NCBI RefSeq assembly: GCF_000020565.1
Contig: NC_010830.1
Span: forward strand, 531,001-595,000
DNA length: 64,000 bases
Direction of reading: 5' to 3'
Source of the DNA: Candidatus Amoebophilus asiaticus 5a2
GTDB lineage: Bacteria; Bacteroidota; Bacteroidia; Cytophagales; Amoebophilaceae
Shown here: positions 10,101 through 18,537 of the stretch, in pieces
Layout of the letters: each line of letters begins with the position of its first letter
How positions within the stretch are numbered: the first letter of the stretch is position 1
Program-made: the position numbers and the translations under genes
The notes under the pieces: model-generated
What the model saw: only the letters and a program-made list of their open reading frames with translations
Told to the model about the DNA's origin: nothing
The model's database searches: none

Positions 10101-11390
10101 ATTGGTTATATCATGCAGGCCTACCAGTTTTAATGTAACAGGCTCTTTTTTCCACTGAATTTTCTTGTTATCTATTTCTTCGGCACCCTTCTTAATCTGT
10201 AGACTAATATCAGCTTGATTTAAGTTAGTATTAGGAGCTACTTGTAGTTTAATAGGTATGGTCTTTGTGCCTTTATCTAGGCTAGTAGCATTGCTAGCAA
10301 GTAATTCTTCTAAATTAATTGAATCAGTAGTTTTATCCTGTAATTTGTATATTACCCCTGGAGTACCCACTAAACTTAAGACGATATTTTCTGGATTAAG
10401 AGGTTTGTTGCCATTGTTTTCAATATAAAAAGATAAAGTCTCATCATCAGTTATATCGTGTAACCCTGTCAATTTTAGTTTAAGAGGTTCTTGTTTCCAT
10501 TGAATTACTTGGCTAAATATTACTTCTGTCCCGTTTTTAATTGCTAAAGTAATTTCAGATCCTTGGGCTTCGTATGCTTCAGCTACTTGCAATGCTATAG
10601 ATGGTGTATTTTCGCTTGGTTTTAGCACTATGGTATTATTTTGTGCTAGAGTTTGTAAGTCAATAGATGTGCAAACTTTGCCATTAGCTTTGAATGTTAC
10701 TCCTTGACTAGCTGTAATAGTAAGTAATGTATTCTTTAAATCTAATGGTAGGTTATCTCCATTTTTAATACTAAAATTGATTATTTGGTCATTAATTAAA
10801 TCGGATAATCCTTCTAATAGAAGATGGTGAGCATTTAACTTCCAATGGATTGTTGTACTATAGATAGGTGCTGGGGCAGTATCATTTTCATAAAGTGCTA
10901 GGATTATCGGTACTCTTTTCACACCCTCGCCTGGAACTACTTCAAGGTCTATAGCATCATTCTGCATATATAAGTGTGTTTCAATTTCAGTATTTTTGGA
11001 TGTGTCTGGAAGCTTTAAATAACTTGTTGTATTAGGGTCGGTTGTATTTTCCTCTGGCTTAATAAAAACTTTTAGTTTAAATCTCTTTGACTTAACTTGG
11101 TCTCTATTTTCTTTGCTAATATCAATTTTAGTAGTATCTAGGCTGACCTTAACAGTACGTTCTTCTCCTATTAATACACTCTTATCTACAGCAAGGGCTA
11201 ATTCTTTGAAAGATAAAGACAGCTTGTCTGTGTGTATATCTGATGAAGGTTTGGGTAGCTTTTTATTGTTTTGGTTGTTGGAAGCATTTGTACAAAAACA
11301 TGCATGAATACTGAAGATTATAAGTAAAATGATTAGCTGAATTGCTCGATTTAATAGTTGGGTAGTATTAGTGTAGGAACGCAAGCTCAT
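7128..11390 (-). CDS. Giant secreted or lipid-anchored repeat protein (about 11 beta-rich repeats)
   Basis: I do not recognise a named family. About 1,420 residues from the chosen start (ATG at 11388-11390), which places a clean signal peptide at the N-terminus (MSLRSYTNTTQ then a hydrophobic run ending SIHACFC, a possible lipobox). An upstream in-frame ATG at 11457-11459 would add 23 residues in front of the signal. The body is about eleven repeats of roughly 110-130 residues, each starting with a strand like LKLTGLHDIT, then ETLSFYIENN, then KPLNPEN, and each ending with a phrase like QIKQGNQVI followed by W(K/E)(K/R)xP. The pattern suggests tandem immunoglobulin-like or CARDB-like beta-sandwich domains on the cell surface. 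Its first 509 codons (minus the same N-terminal extension) are duplicated at 22155-23681. The duplication breakpoint at 9863/9864 falls inside this gene. Confidence 0.8.
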   Translation of the reverse strand: MSLRSYTNTTQLLNRAIQLIILLIIFSIHACFCTNASNNQNNKKLPKPSSDIHTDKLSLSFKELALAVDKSVLIGEERTVKVSLDTTKIDISKENRDQVKSKRFKLKVFIKPEENTTDPNTTSYLKLPDTSKNTEIETHLYMQNDAIDLEVVPGEGVKRVPIILALYENDTAPAPIYSTTIHWKLNAHHLLLEGLSDLINDQIINFSIKNGDNLPLDLKNTLLTITASQGVTFKANGKVCTSIDLQTLAQNNTIVLKPSENTPSIALQVAEAYEAQGSEITLAIKNGTEVIFSQVIQWKQEPLKLKLTGLHDITDDETLSFYIENNGNKPLNPENIVLSLVGTPGVIYKLQDKTTDSINLEELLASNATSLDKGTKTIPIKLQVAPNTNLNQADISLQIKKGAEEIDNKKIQWKKEPVTLKLVGLHDITNEETLSFYIENNSNKPLNTENVALSLVATPGVKWKLQNETITSISLRELLASNATSLDKGTKTIPIHLQIDPTSNPSQNKADITLQIKQGNQVIEAQFIKWERQPISLRFVGVHDIIDDEVLEFTIENSGLQPIHPRDITVSLLPTEGVAFNLNGNLLSSINLQQILPDKTTTLNKSVSTKPIQLQVAHNIGKDQAEITLQIKQGDVVIDSQPVQWKQQPIDLKFIGLHNITGNEALEFFIESNSDKPIYANDITLSLETIDSAEFRLNDKLASSISLNELLPHKAIALDKGTTIIPVKLQLQKAYKQQQATINLVLKRHETSITSNTITWYGQEDIALAFPDLKAARITGDEKLAFTIINQKDPVDMDEMLVWLEAQNSSFPIENLFTLNGMAIPSEGIRLSRLVIDQRTTVLNKGSNTGTITLQSLTTNKLLEATIKVYLKRKGQVWSSPSIQWERGEIKLNFQDIPNRQLRNADVLNFKIKNNGSYVETKDILLVLDNPVKDHYSFKINNQPLDANNSINLAKVLPAYLTELSPAQEVNISIKKEEIETSSPATAASISLQLINQNATFQSEKVEVSWELKKVNLNQKSSIQNLRNNTKTKNKNIDLKLEVGQSELEGDTKSFTVIILNQGDTIDAGDHKKISLYVTRIQGDGTIPALDNGKSNKGKKYKFVNNLFELPSQAYWEKKLTLATKDQAIIYELQLYLNKKPISEPLQVTWKPKPIGLQLKIDTQAPKWNQQDFTIRVINPTDKLVVPHDGINIKVTNIKGSGIIANLKGFSLSQKNKKDYLFIHPTFKLEPATEWQDNLSIEPLDPLLSDQEIIYELQLYAENQKIGDPVLVKWKSRRSKLQVTINKKELEGPNNHFKITVLNQGDILKDIETDRSNEGTWYIGIEKLHGDQADLEFLGKGQKKSFSIRTKGSKTLRISSPLKDQSQSYSFHIEHHRETKVQFRFTLLYVYNIDNQEKVKTIGTPITVTWKNTSKWQNYE
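9909..10477 (-). repeat. 345-bp period DNA repeat inside the giant repeat protein gene
   Basis: Stretches starting near 9911 and 10256 are close to identical at DNA level for over 50 bases (for example ggctagtagcattgctagc in both) and strongly similar for more than 200 bases, a 345-bp period that encodes 115 residues. Other repeats of the protein have diverged much further, so this pair is a recent internal duplication or has been homogenised. Confidence 0.8.
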
Positions 11391-11661
11391 GGATATATAA
11401 ATAAGTGATTTATAATTATAGAATATAATAAAACTTAGTTGTATTCCTTCAACTAGCATCTCTTAAATTATATGTAGTGTTTAAGGAAAAGTTAGTTCTT
11501 ATTGAAGTGCAAGAAATTGCTTGTATCTATATACATGAATGTATATCTAGCCATATTCTGAAAGTTGATTAGCGACGTTATATAAACTTATTACTAGCTA
11601 GTATACTTTGTAGGCCACTGTATATATTAGTGCAAAGTGTAAGATACATACAACTAACACC
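11391..11661. other. Divergent intergenic region
   Basis: This 271-bp stretch separates the giant repeat protein gene (leftward) from the AddB-like gene (rightward), so it should hold both promoters. Apart from its AT-richness I could not fix a promoter element. It is repeated exactly at 23682-23952. Confidence 0.5.
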
Positions 11662-14571
11662 ATGGATAATAGCTATCATTCCTTTTTAGAGGAGGTTACC
11701 GAAGATTTATTTCAGCAATATACAGTAGCAGATATAACTCGATCTATATTTATATTGCCTGGCCAAAAAGCAGTGGAGAGGTTTCAACAAGTTTTGTGCA
11801 ATAAAATAGATAACCCTGCTTGGCTACCTCAAGTGCTAACTTTAGAACCATGGATAGAACAATGCAGTAAAATTACTATTGCTCCTAATTTAGATCTTCT
11901 TGTATTACTTTATCAGACCTTCCAACAATTTAAGGCTGCTGATGAGCCTTTTGAGCGTTTTTATGGATGGGGTAATATGCTGCTGCAAGATTTTGATATA
12001 TTAGATAAGTGTTTGGTTGACCCTAATCAACTATTTGCCAATCTATATGAACAAAAAGCTATAACACTTACTTACGAGCATCTTTCTGAAGCACAAAAAG
12101 AAGCCATTCAATCTTTTTGGAAATCTTTTGAAAAACGGCTGTCTACGCAACAGCAGGATTTCCTGAAATTATGGGAAATATTACCACATATTTATAAAAG
12201 GTTTACAGCTGAGTTAATAAAAAAAGGTATAGGATATGCAGGGCTTTGCTATAGAGAGCTATACAATAACCTAACAAAAGAGCTACTTATTAACTATAAG
12301 CATTTCTTTTTTATAGGCTTCAATGCCTTACATCCTGTAGAAGAGAAAATTTTTGCTTGGTTGCACAGTAATATCTCTACCCAATTTTACTGGGATACAG
12401 ATGCTTATTATATGAATGATAAAAACCAAGAAGCAGGATATTATTTAAGACATCATCAAACAAAACCCTATTTTCAAACAAGCTTTAAAAAGCCTTTTCC
12501 GGCTAGAATACAAAATAATTTTAAAAAGATAAACTTTTTTGAAGCCAATACTGCAGCAGAGCAAGTCGAGTTAGTAAGCAGCCAGCTACAGCAATTAATA
12601 AACCAAGAAGGAAATAGCTTTCAACCACACCAAGCAGTAATTGTTTTAGCGAACGAAGATTTATTTCTTCCTATGCTGCATGCACTACCAACTAATTTAC
12701 AATCCGTTAATACTACGCTAGGTTATCCTATTACATATACAGCTAGTTATCAGCTTATTGAGCAGATACTAGCTTTGCAAATTACCACACAGCAGCCAAC
12801 TTGTCCAGCTGGTTATTTTCCCACTCAGGCCATTATAGCTTTACTGAAACATACACCAATTAAGTATTGCAACCAAGCGCTAGCTAGCGAAACTATTCAA
12901 TTATTAACCAATCATTATACAAGTTATACATCACAAAAAATATTATCAGAAGCTAGTGAATTGTACCAAGCAATCTTTCGACCGGCATCTTCAACTATAG
13001 ATATTGCTCAGTATGTTATTGATGTTATGACGCTTGTAAAAGCACAGTTAGAAGCTCAAGAAGATTCATCGCTCGCGTTAGAAGAAGAAGCATTAGGTGA
13101 ACTTATCAAACAGTTAAGCTATATACAAGTCATAATAACACCTCTGTATAAGGTATCTATAGAGCGTTTTATACAACTTTTCAGGCAGCTAATACGTTCA
13201 CTTCAACTAACTTTTAAAGAGAAGACATCAGCAAAGGGTATTCAAATATTACGTATTTGGGAAACAGCTAACTTAGACTTTAAGTATGTTTTTATAGTGG
13301 GTATGAATGAAGGTAATTTGCCAGCTAGTACTGCACAAGGCTCCTTTATTCCTTATAACCTTAGAAAAGGATACGGACTACCCACCATGGATATTTTTCA
13401 GGCCACACTCGATGCTTATTATTTCTACCGGTTACTCCAACGAGCTCAGCAAGTATATATTACTTATAATACTCCTTCAAGTGCAACCAATCCAAAAGAA
13501 GTGAGTCGTTACCTATGGCAATTGCTATATGAAAGTAAGTTGCCAATAGAACAGCATTATATAAATACTGCTATCTATACACCCACTATTTGTCCTATTA
13601 TCATTAAAAAAGATGATGGTGTCCTATTAAAGTTAGAAGAGTTTGTTGTTAAAAATGGACAAGAAAAACGTTCATTGACACCAGCTGCACTCAACACCTA
13701 TTTAGGTTGTAGCTTGAGGTTTTATTTTCGTTATATTCTTCAACTACAAGTACCTCAACAATTGCTTATTGAAGATACAGACGCCATACGATTTGGTAGT
13801 TTGTTTCATAAGGTAATGGAAAAATTATATGCCCCATTGCAAATAGCTCGCAAAGGTAGCATGGTTCAAAAAAATGATTTAGAAAAGCTAAAAAGTCAAT
13901 TACAGGCTATAATAGCAGAAGTATTTTCTAATGCTTTATATAGTAATCATATACTACAGTGGGGAGGTGAGCACCTGATAGAACAAGAGGTAATGCAAAA
14001 AGTAGTAAATAAGATATTAGAAATTGATAAAAAGCACACACCTTTTACGTTGGTAGGGATAGAAGTAGGAAAACAACAATCTTTAATGATTCACTTCAGG
14101 CTTACAAGCGATAAAGTAGTTGCTTTAAGTGGTATTATAGATAGAATAGACCAGAAACAAGATTCCATTCGTGTTATAGATTATAAAACAGGTGGTGATG
14201 AAAAATATGTCGAACAAATTAGTAATTTATTTGATAGAAGCACTGCCCAAAAGACAAAAGTAATATTCCAAACCTTTTTCTATGCTTGGCTATTTAAAAA
14301 GCACGCTAACAATAGTGCTTATAAGATAATGCCTGGTATTGTTAATACTAGGTCTGCCTTTAATACTAATTTTGATCCACGTCTCATGGTGAAACAAGTG
14401 GATACTAAAGATTATAGATATATAGAAGATATAACACCTTATCAAAGCGAATTTGAAACAGGCTTAGAATTGCTATTACAAGAAATATTAGACCCACAGA
14501 TACCCTTTATACAAACTGAAGATCACTTTCAATGTGCAACGTGCCCTTATAAAAGAATATGTGAGCGTTAG
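11662..14571 (+). CDS. AddB-like PD-(D/E)XK nuclease (copy 1)
   Basis: A 969-residue protein of the AddB/RexB type, which with AddA processes double-strand DNA ends for recombination. The C-terminal nuclease shows the core residues in GIIDRID (Asp827) and IDYKTG (Asp840, Lys842). Four cysteines typical of the AddB iron-sulfur cluster are present: Cys683 in YLGCSLRFYFRY, and Cys958, Cys961 and Cys967 in the last 12 residues (C-x2-C-x5-C). The N-terminal position where a P-loop would sit reads FILPGQKAVERF and lacks GxxGxGKT, so the helicase-like half is probably not an ATPase, as in many Bacteroidetes AddB-like proteins. The partner addA is not in this window. An exact second copy is at 23953. 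Confidence 0.85.
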   Translation: MDNSYHSFLEEVTEDLFQQYTVADITRSIFILPGQKAVERFQQVLCNKIDNPAWLPQVLTLEPWIEQCSKITIAPNLDLLVLLYQTFQQFKAADEPFERFYGWGNMLLQDFDILDKCLVDPNQLFANLYEQKAITLTYEHLSEAQKEAIQSFWKSFEKRLSTQQQDFLKLWEILPHIYKRFTAELIKKGIGYAGLCYRELYNNLTKELLINYKHFFFIGFNALHPVEEKIFAWLHSNISTQFYWDTDAYYMNDKNQEAGYYLRHHQTKPYFQTSFKKPFPARIQNNFKKINFFEANTAAEQVELVSSQLQQLINQEGNSFQPHQAVIVLANEDLFLPMLHALPTNLQSVNTTLGYPITYTASYQLIEQILALQITTQQPTCPAGYFPTQAIIALLKHTPIKYCNQALASETIQLLTNHYTSYTSQKILSEASELYQAIFRPASSTIDIAQYVIDVMTLVKAQLEAQEDSSLALEEEALGELIKQLSYIQVIITPLYKVSIERFIQLFRQLIRSLQLTFKEKTSAKGIQILRIWETANLDFKYVFIVGMNEGNLPASTAQGSFIPYNLRKGYGLPTMDIFQATLDAYYFYRLLQRAQQVYITYNTPSSATNPKEVSRYLWQLLYESKLPIEQHYINTAIYTPTICPIIIKKDDGVLLKLEEFVVKNGQEKRSLTPAALNTYLGCSLRFYFRYILQLQVPQQLLIEDTDAIRFGSLFHKVMEKLYAPLQIARKGSMVQKNDLEKLKSQLQAIIAEVFSNALYSNHILQWGGEHLIEQEVMQKVVNKILEIDKKHTPFTLVGIEVGKQQSLMIHFRLTSDKVVALSGIIDRIDQKQDSIRVIDYKTGGDEKYVEQISNLFDRSTAQKTKVIFQTFFYAWLFKKHANNSAYKIMPGIVNTRSAFNTNFDPRLMVKQVDTKDYRYIEDITPYQSEFETGLELLLQEILDPQIPFIQTEDHFQCATCPYKRICER

Positions 14572-14920
14572 TCAAATACTATATTGAAGATCTGACAATG
14601 GATACCATATGCAAAGGGAATTAAGATTGCTTGTATCTACACAACAATCTGCCTATATTTGTGCTCACTCCGAAAAGGGCTCTGTTTATACTAGTTAGAA
14701 CGCTGTCAAAAAATCAAAAAATATCTATTTAAAAAAATATCTAAGTCTATAATAGAAAATTAACTAATCAAAAAGAGGATAATTGCTATAGTTAAAGTTC
14801 ACTAATCAAGAATGCTGCCTATTATTAATTCTCGAATCATAATCATATAAGCATGGTTAATCGGTTGGTTTAATTCATCTAGATAGATAAGATCTTCATA
14901 ATCAAACGCATAATTTAACT
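14572..14920. other. Intergenic region upstream of the Sel1-YoeB lipoprotein gene
   Basis: No gene is supported in these 349 bp. The stretch near 14622-14700 (attgcttgtatcta, later actagttag) loosely resembles 11516-11600, hinting at a degenerate dispersed repeat. It is repeated exactly at 26863-27211. Confidence 0.35.
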
Positions 14921-17900
14921 ATGGAAAAGATAAAGAATCATTTTAAGCAAACGGTTGCTGGTATTGTATTAGTTAGTTTCTTACTAGCAAGTTGTACAGT
15001 AGACCACCCAGAAATCAATACAATAACGCCAACAGACAATAAGATATTTGAGGTGAAAGGAGGAACACGATCAACAAATCATCAGCTACAACTAAGTAAC
15101 AAAGAAATTTTATGGTATGGTAATTCGGTAGCTGTAGAACAGGAACTAAAGGCCCATTTACAAAGCATAGCTGAAACTTCCTTACAAGCAGATATAGCCA
15201 AATATGATAACTCTAGTGGTACGTTGCAACAAGAATCGTTATCTATAGAATATCATAAATTAGGGCAGTTAGTAAACAGGCCATTAGGTTGGTCATCATA
15301 TGAAGGACATCAGTTACGCAAATTATACTATTTGCCTAATGGTAATTTGTATGCTAAGGTTTATGATAGGGGAAATGCTAGCCTTGTGCAAAGGTTGCCT
15401 GTTTATGTAATGCGAGGAATTGACTTATTTATGCTAGCTGCATCAAAGGAAAGAGAACAACAGGTACACATAACACTTAACCGTGTAATAGATAAAAAAT
15501 TGGCAACATACGGACGTGTATGGATAGGGCAAGCAGGGATGTTAGGAGGTGGCAAAGGAAAAAAGAAGAATAATAAAAAGTTAGCACCTTCACCTATGCA
15601 ACAGTTAGAAGATGTAACAGGGGCTACCCTGGGAGCACAAAAAGAAAATAAAAGGCAAGAACTTGAAAAAGGTGAGCAAGGTACGTATGAACAACATAGG
15701 CCATTATCCATGTTGCCTCAGCCAAAGGAGCTATACCATTTAATTCCTGCAAACCCTTATTCTAAAATAAATAGCTTGGAAAAAGTAAAAGAAGATTTTA
15801 AAAAAGGATTCACGTTAAAGCTGCAGCCAAATTTTTATGACAATGCACATAACGTAGCAGAAGCTATACAACTTTTTGTGGATGCTGCTAAGTGTGGAAA
15901 TAGCCTGGCCATGTATAATTTGGGAGAAATTTGCGAGCAACAGGGAAATATAGAATTAGCGAAACGGTGGTATGTTTTATCCTTTCAAAATACCTGGGTT
16001 GAGGGTACTGCAAAAGCTTATGCTTCTGCGTCACATACAAAAATAACAAATCTTATCAAGCAAGGGCATGTAGAGCTGAAAAAAGTCTTTTTACATCATG
16101 TTGATAATGTTACTACTTTAGTTGAAAAAATCATCCGGATCAAGGTAATTAGTTCATTTTATAAAAGTCGCCTGGCTGAACCTTACCTTAGCAAAGAAGA
16201 AAATGGGCTAAAAGTAAAGCGCTTAAGAAAATTGACAGAAGAGTTAGAACTAGCTTTAGATAGTTTACCTCAAGAGAAAATATATTTTAATATGGTCCGT
16301 CGGCTTTCAGCCCTAGGAGCCCGATATGTACAAGAGCAAAACTATAAGGCTGCTCAAGCCTGTTTTCTTAAATGCCAAAAGTTGCCAGACGCACTTTATA
16401 ATTTAGGTTTGTTTTGTCAAAATGGATATACTAGCGCTGATGGTAAACCTGACTATCAAGCAGCCAAACAGTTTTATAAGCGATCTGGAACTGCAGAATC
16501 TTTTAGTAACCTAGGGGCTTTTTATATGGATGGTTTGCTGAATGGAAACCCTGACCTTCAAAAAGCTATAAAATATTCTGAAATGTCTGGCACACCGCAA
16601 GCTCTATGCAATATGGGAGTTATTTTCTCAAGACGGTATGTAGAAGTTCTTAGACAAGCTCCTGATTATAAACGGGCTAAAGTGTGCTTTGAACGTTCTG
16701 GCACGGGACATGCTCATGCGCACTTGGGCGATTTTTATTGCTATGGTTATATTACTAAACCTAATTATAAATTAGCAAAATATCATTATGACATGGCTGT
16801 AGAAAAAGGATATTCAGATGCTATAGGAGGCATGGGAGATCTTTATGCACTAGGATATTGTAGTTTAAATGGCAAGCCTAACTACCAGTTATTTGCAAAT
16901 TCCATGTTAGAAGCTATTAGTACGCCGACAGCCTCTATACCTATTAAAAAACACTGCTCATATAACCTTGGAGTAGCTTATATGAACGGGTGGATAGGCA
17001 TCAAAAAAAAGAAGCCAGATTATAGGCAAGCTAAGTACTATTGGGAGCAATCCGAACTACCTCAAGCATTTTACCATATTGCCACATTATATGAGAAAGC
17101 ACATATCAAAGCTGGCGAAGGAAATACTAAATATCAAAAAGCATTGGAGTACTATAAGCGGTCAAGTCTTCCTAAAGCGAAGTTAGAGATTATCCGTTTG
17201 TATGATTCAAACTTAGTTATTACACAGTCTGAAGAAGAAAGGTTAGCAGCCCTCCAAAGTGCAATACAAGAAGTTCATGATTTGTTACCTACCTTGTCTG
17301 ATAAGGATGCTTGTTATATAAGGGGTGTTTTAGCTTATTATTGTAAAGATTGGCAAGATGCATATACCTACTTAAACCAAGCTATTCTTTTAGGAACAGA
17401 AGAGGAAGAGGTAAAAGAGTTGGCCGAAACAGTAACAAGCTACTTAGAAAAAGAATCAGCATTATTAAGCATACAAAAAGAAGAGCAAATTTTTGAAAAA
17501 GATAGAAAAGATGTTACTATAGAAAATATACAGCCCTTAGAGAGCCACGTAGCAGCAACTGATGTCTTGCAGTTAGGAGATACAGAAACTAGTACATATA
17601 TTATAGAAAAGGCAAGCACTAATACCACTTTTACTGAGGTTGAAACAGTACTTGAACAACAAAATGAAGGTTGTTACGTTGAATTAATAATGCCTGGTTT
17701 AAGTGTTCAAGAACAGGCACAGCAAAATATTCAACTATGCCAAAGAGTTACAAAAAGGGAAAGGAAAGAGCAAAAGCGAGTGCGTAGGGTAACTCGTATA
17801 AAGTTAGATTTTTTACGAATGAATGATCAACAATCAGAGATTATACAAGAAAACTCATTGCCTATTGTATTTAGATTTTTAGATCATAAGCAAGAGAAAG

Positions 17901-18145
17901 AATTTTTAGCATTCAAAGAAAAAGAAGAACATAAAAAGAGTGTTGAAAAGGTTTTAGAAGATATAAAAAGCCATAGTTGGGAGGCTGTAGGGCTTGGCAG
18001 ACCAGAAGTTTTAAAACATGCTTACAAAGGTTATAGGGGCTGTATCTCTCGTCACCTAAACCATAAAGATAGGCTTGTTTATAAGGTAATAGGAAAAGGA
18101 GAAATTTTAATACTTTCTTGGCAAGGCCACTATGAAGATAAATAA
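14921..18145 (+). CDS. Sel1-repeat lipoprotein with C-terminal YoeB/Txe-like RNase toxin domain (copy 1)
   Basis: A 1,074-residue predicted lipoprotein. The signal peptide ends LLASC with Cys25. Residues 126-210 hold the shared header module (LPVYVMRGIDL, QQVHITL, GQAGMLGGG). A basic linker follows, then Sel1/TPR-like helical repeats at about 310-345 and 475-755 (DALYNLGLFCQNGY, ESFSNLGAFYMDGL, SYNLGVAYMNGW), which mediate protein-protein contacts. The last about 85 residues match YoeB/Txe ribosome-dependent mRNA interferases: GLGRPEVLKH, then HKDRLVYKV, then ILSWQGHYED. The residues that act in YoeB catalysis correspond to Glu1029, Arg1051 and His1070, all present. The fusion of a toxin of this family to a lipoprotein suggests an exported effector or contact-dependent toxin; that role is inference. 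No YefM-like antitoxin lies upstream. An exact second copy is at 27212. Confidence 0.88.
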   Translation: MEKIKNHFKQTVAGIVLVSFLLASCTVDHPEINTITPTDNKIFEVKGGTRSTNHQLQLSNKEILWYGNSVAVEQELKAHLQSIAETSLQADIAKYDNSSGTLQQESLSIEYHKLGQLVNRPLGWSSYEGHQLRKLYYLPNGNLYAKVYDRGNASLVQRLPVYVMRGIDLFMLAASKEREQQVHITLNRVIDKKLATYGRVWIGQAGMLGGGKGKKKNNKKLAPSPMQQLEDVTGATLGAQKENKRQELEKGEQGTYEQHRPLSMLPQPKELYHLIPANPYSKINSLEKVKEDFKKGFTLKLQPNFYDNAHNVAEAIQLFVDAAKCGNSLAMYNLGEICEQQGNIELAKRWYVLSFQNTWVEGTAKAYASASHTKITNLIKQGHVELKKVFLHHVDNVTTLVEKIIRIKVISSFYKSRLAEPYLSKEENGLKVKRLRKLTEELELALDSLPQEKIYFNMVRRLSALGARYVQEQNYKAAQACFLKCQKLPDALYNLGLFCQNGYTSADGKPDYQAAKQFYKRSGTAESFSNLGAFYMDGLLNGNPDLQKAIKYSEMSGTPQALCNMGVIFSRRYVEVLRQAPDYKRAKVCFERSGTGHAHAHLGDFYCYGYITKPNYKLAKYHYDMAVEKGYSDAIGGMGDLYALGYCSLNGKPNYQLFANSMLEAISTPTASIPIKKHCSYNLGVAYMNGWIGIKKKKPDYRQAKYYWEQSELPQAFYHIATLYEKAHIKAGEGNTKYQKALEYYKRSSLPKAKLEIIRLYDSNLVITQSEEERLAALQSAIQEVHDLLPTLSDKDACYIRGVLAYYCKDWQDAYTYLNQAILLGTEEEEVKELAETVTSYLEKESALLSIQKEEQIFEKDRKDVTIENIQPLESHVAATDVLQLGDTETSTYIIEKASTNTTFTEVETVLEQQNEGCYVELIMPGLSVQEQAQQNIQLCQRVTKRERKEQKRVRRVTRIKLDFLRMNDQQSEIIQENSLPIVFRFLDHKQEKEFLAFKEKEEHKKSVEKVLEDIKSHSWEAVGLGRPEVLKHAYKGYRGCISRHLNHKDRLVYKVIGKGEILILSWQGHYEDK

Positions 18146-18323
18146 GATACATGTAAAACGCTTCTATGCGACTTTTATCTATCATCTTCATATACCAGTT
18201 AGCATAAACTTTATCAAGCTCATTTCATATAAAGCAATTATCTTGGAAAGTATAAAGAGAATAGATATCAAGGAAGCAAGTATTGGTGGCTTAGAAATAA
18301 ATCATAAGTCTTCTGTTATATAA
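18132..18323 (+). CDS. Small 63-residue reading frame overlapping the toxin gene stop (copy 1)
   Basis: Starts with an ATG inside the last codons of the Sel1-YoeB gene (14-bp overlap) and ends 15 bp before a terminator-like hairpin, so it would be co-transcribed and possibly translationally coupled. The product is small and basic (MKINKIHVKRFYATF at its start) with no recognised family, and it does not resemble YefM. It may be a chance frame; its placement right behind a toxin domain is the only reason to keep it. Confidence 0.25.
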   Translation: MKINKIHVKRFYATFIYHLHIPVSINFIKLISYKAIILESIKRIDIKEASIGGLEINHKSSVI

Positions 18324-18338
18324 ATAATCTTGATAGGA

Positions 18339-18380
18339 AGTATTAAAAAGTGCTTGGCAAAGCAAGTATCTTTTAATACT
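18339..18380 (+). terminator. Hairpin terminator after the Sel1-YoeB gene (copy 1)
   Basis: The left arm at 18339-18356 pairs with 18363-18380 over 18 positions with three non-canonical or wobble pairs and a 6-base loop. It has an A-rich side and a T-rich side, consistent with an intrinsic terminator working in both directions. Confidence 0.65.
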
Positions 18381-18537
18381 GATTTGCACAATTTAAATTA
18401 TAGCTTTATTTTGGCCCTTAATTTTTAAATTGAAATAGAAGCGCCCTTTTGAAATTCAAAACTTAACCAATAATTATTTAAAAATGCATAGTCGCTTTAT
18501 GTGTTTTTTGAAGGGCCTTGATAATACACTATAATAT

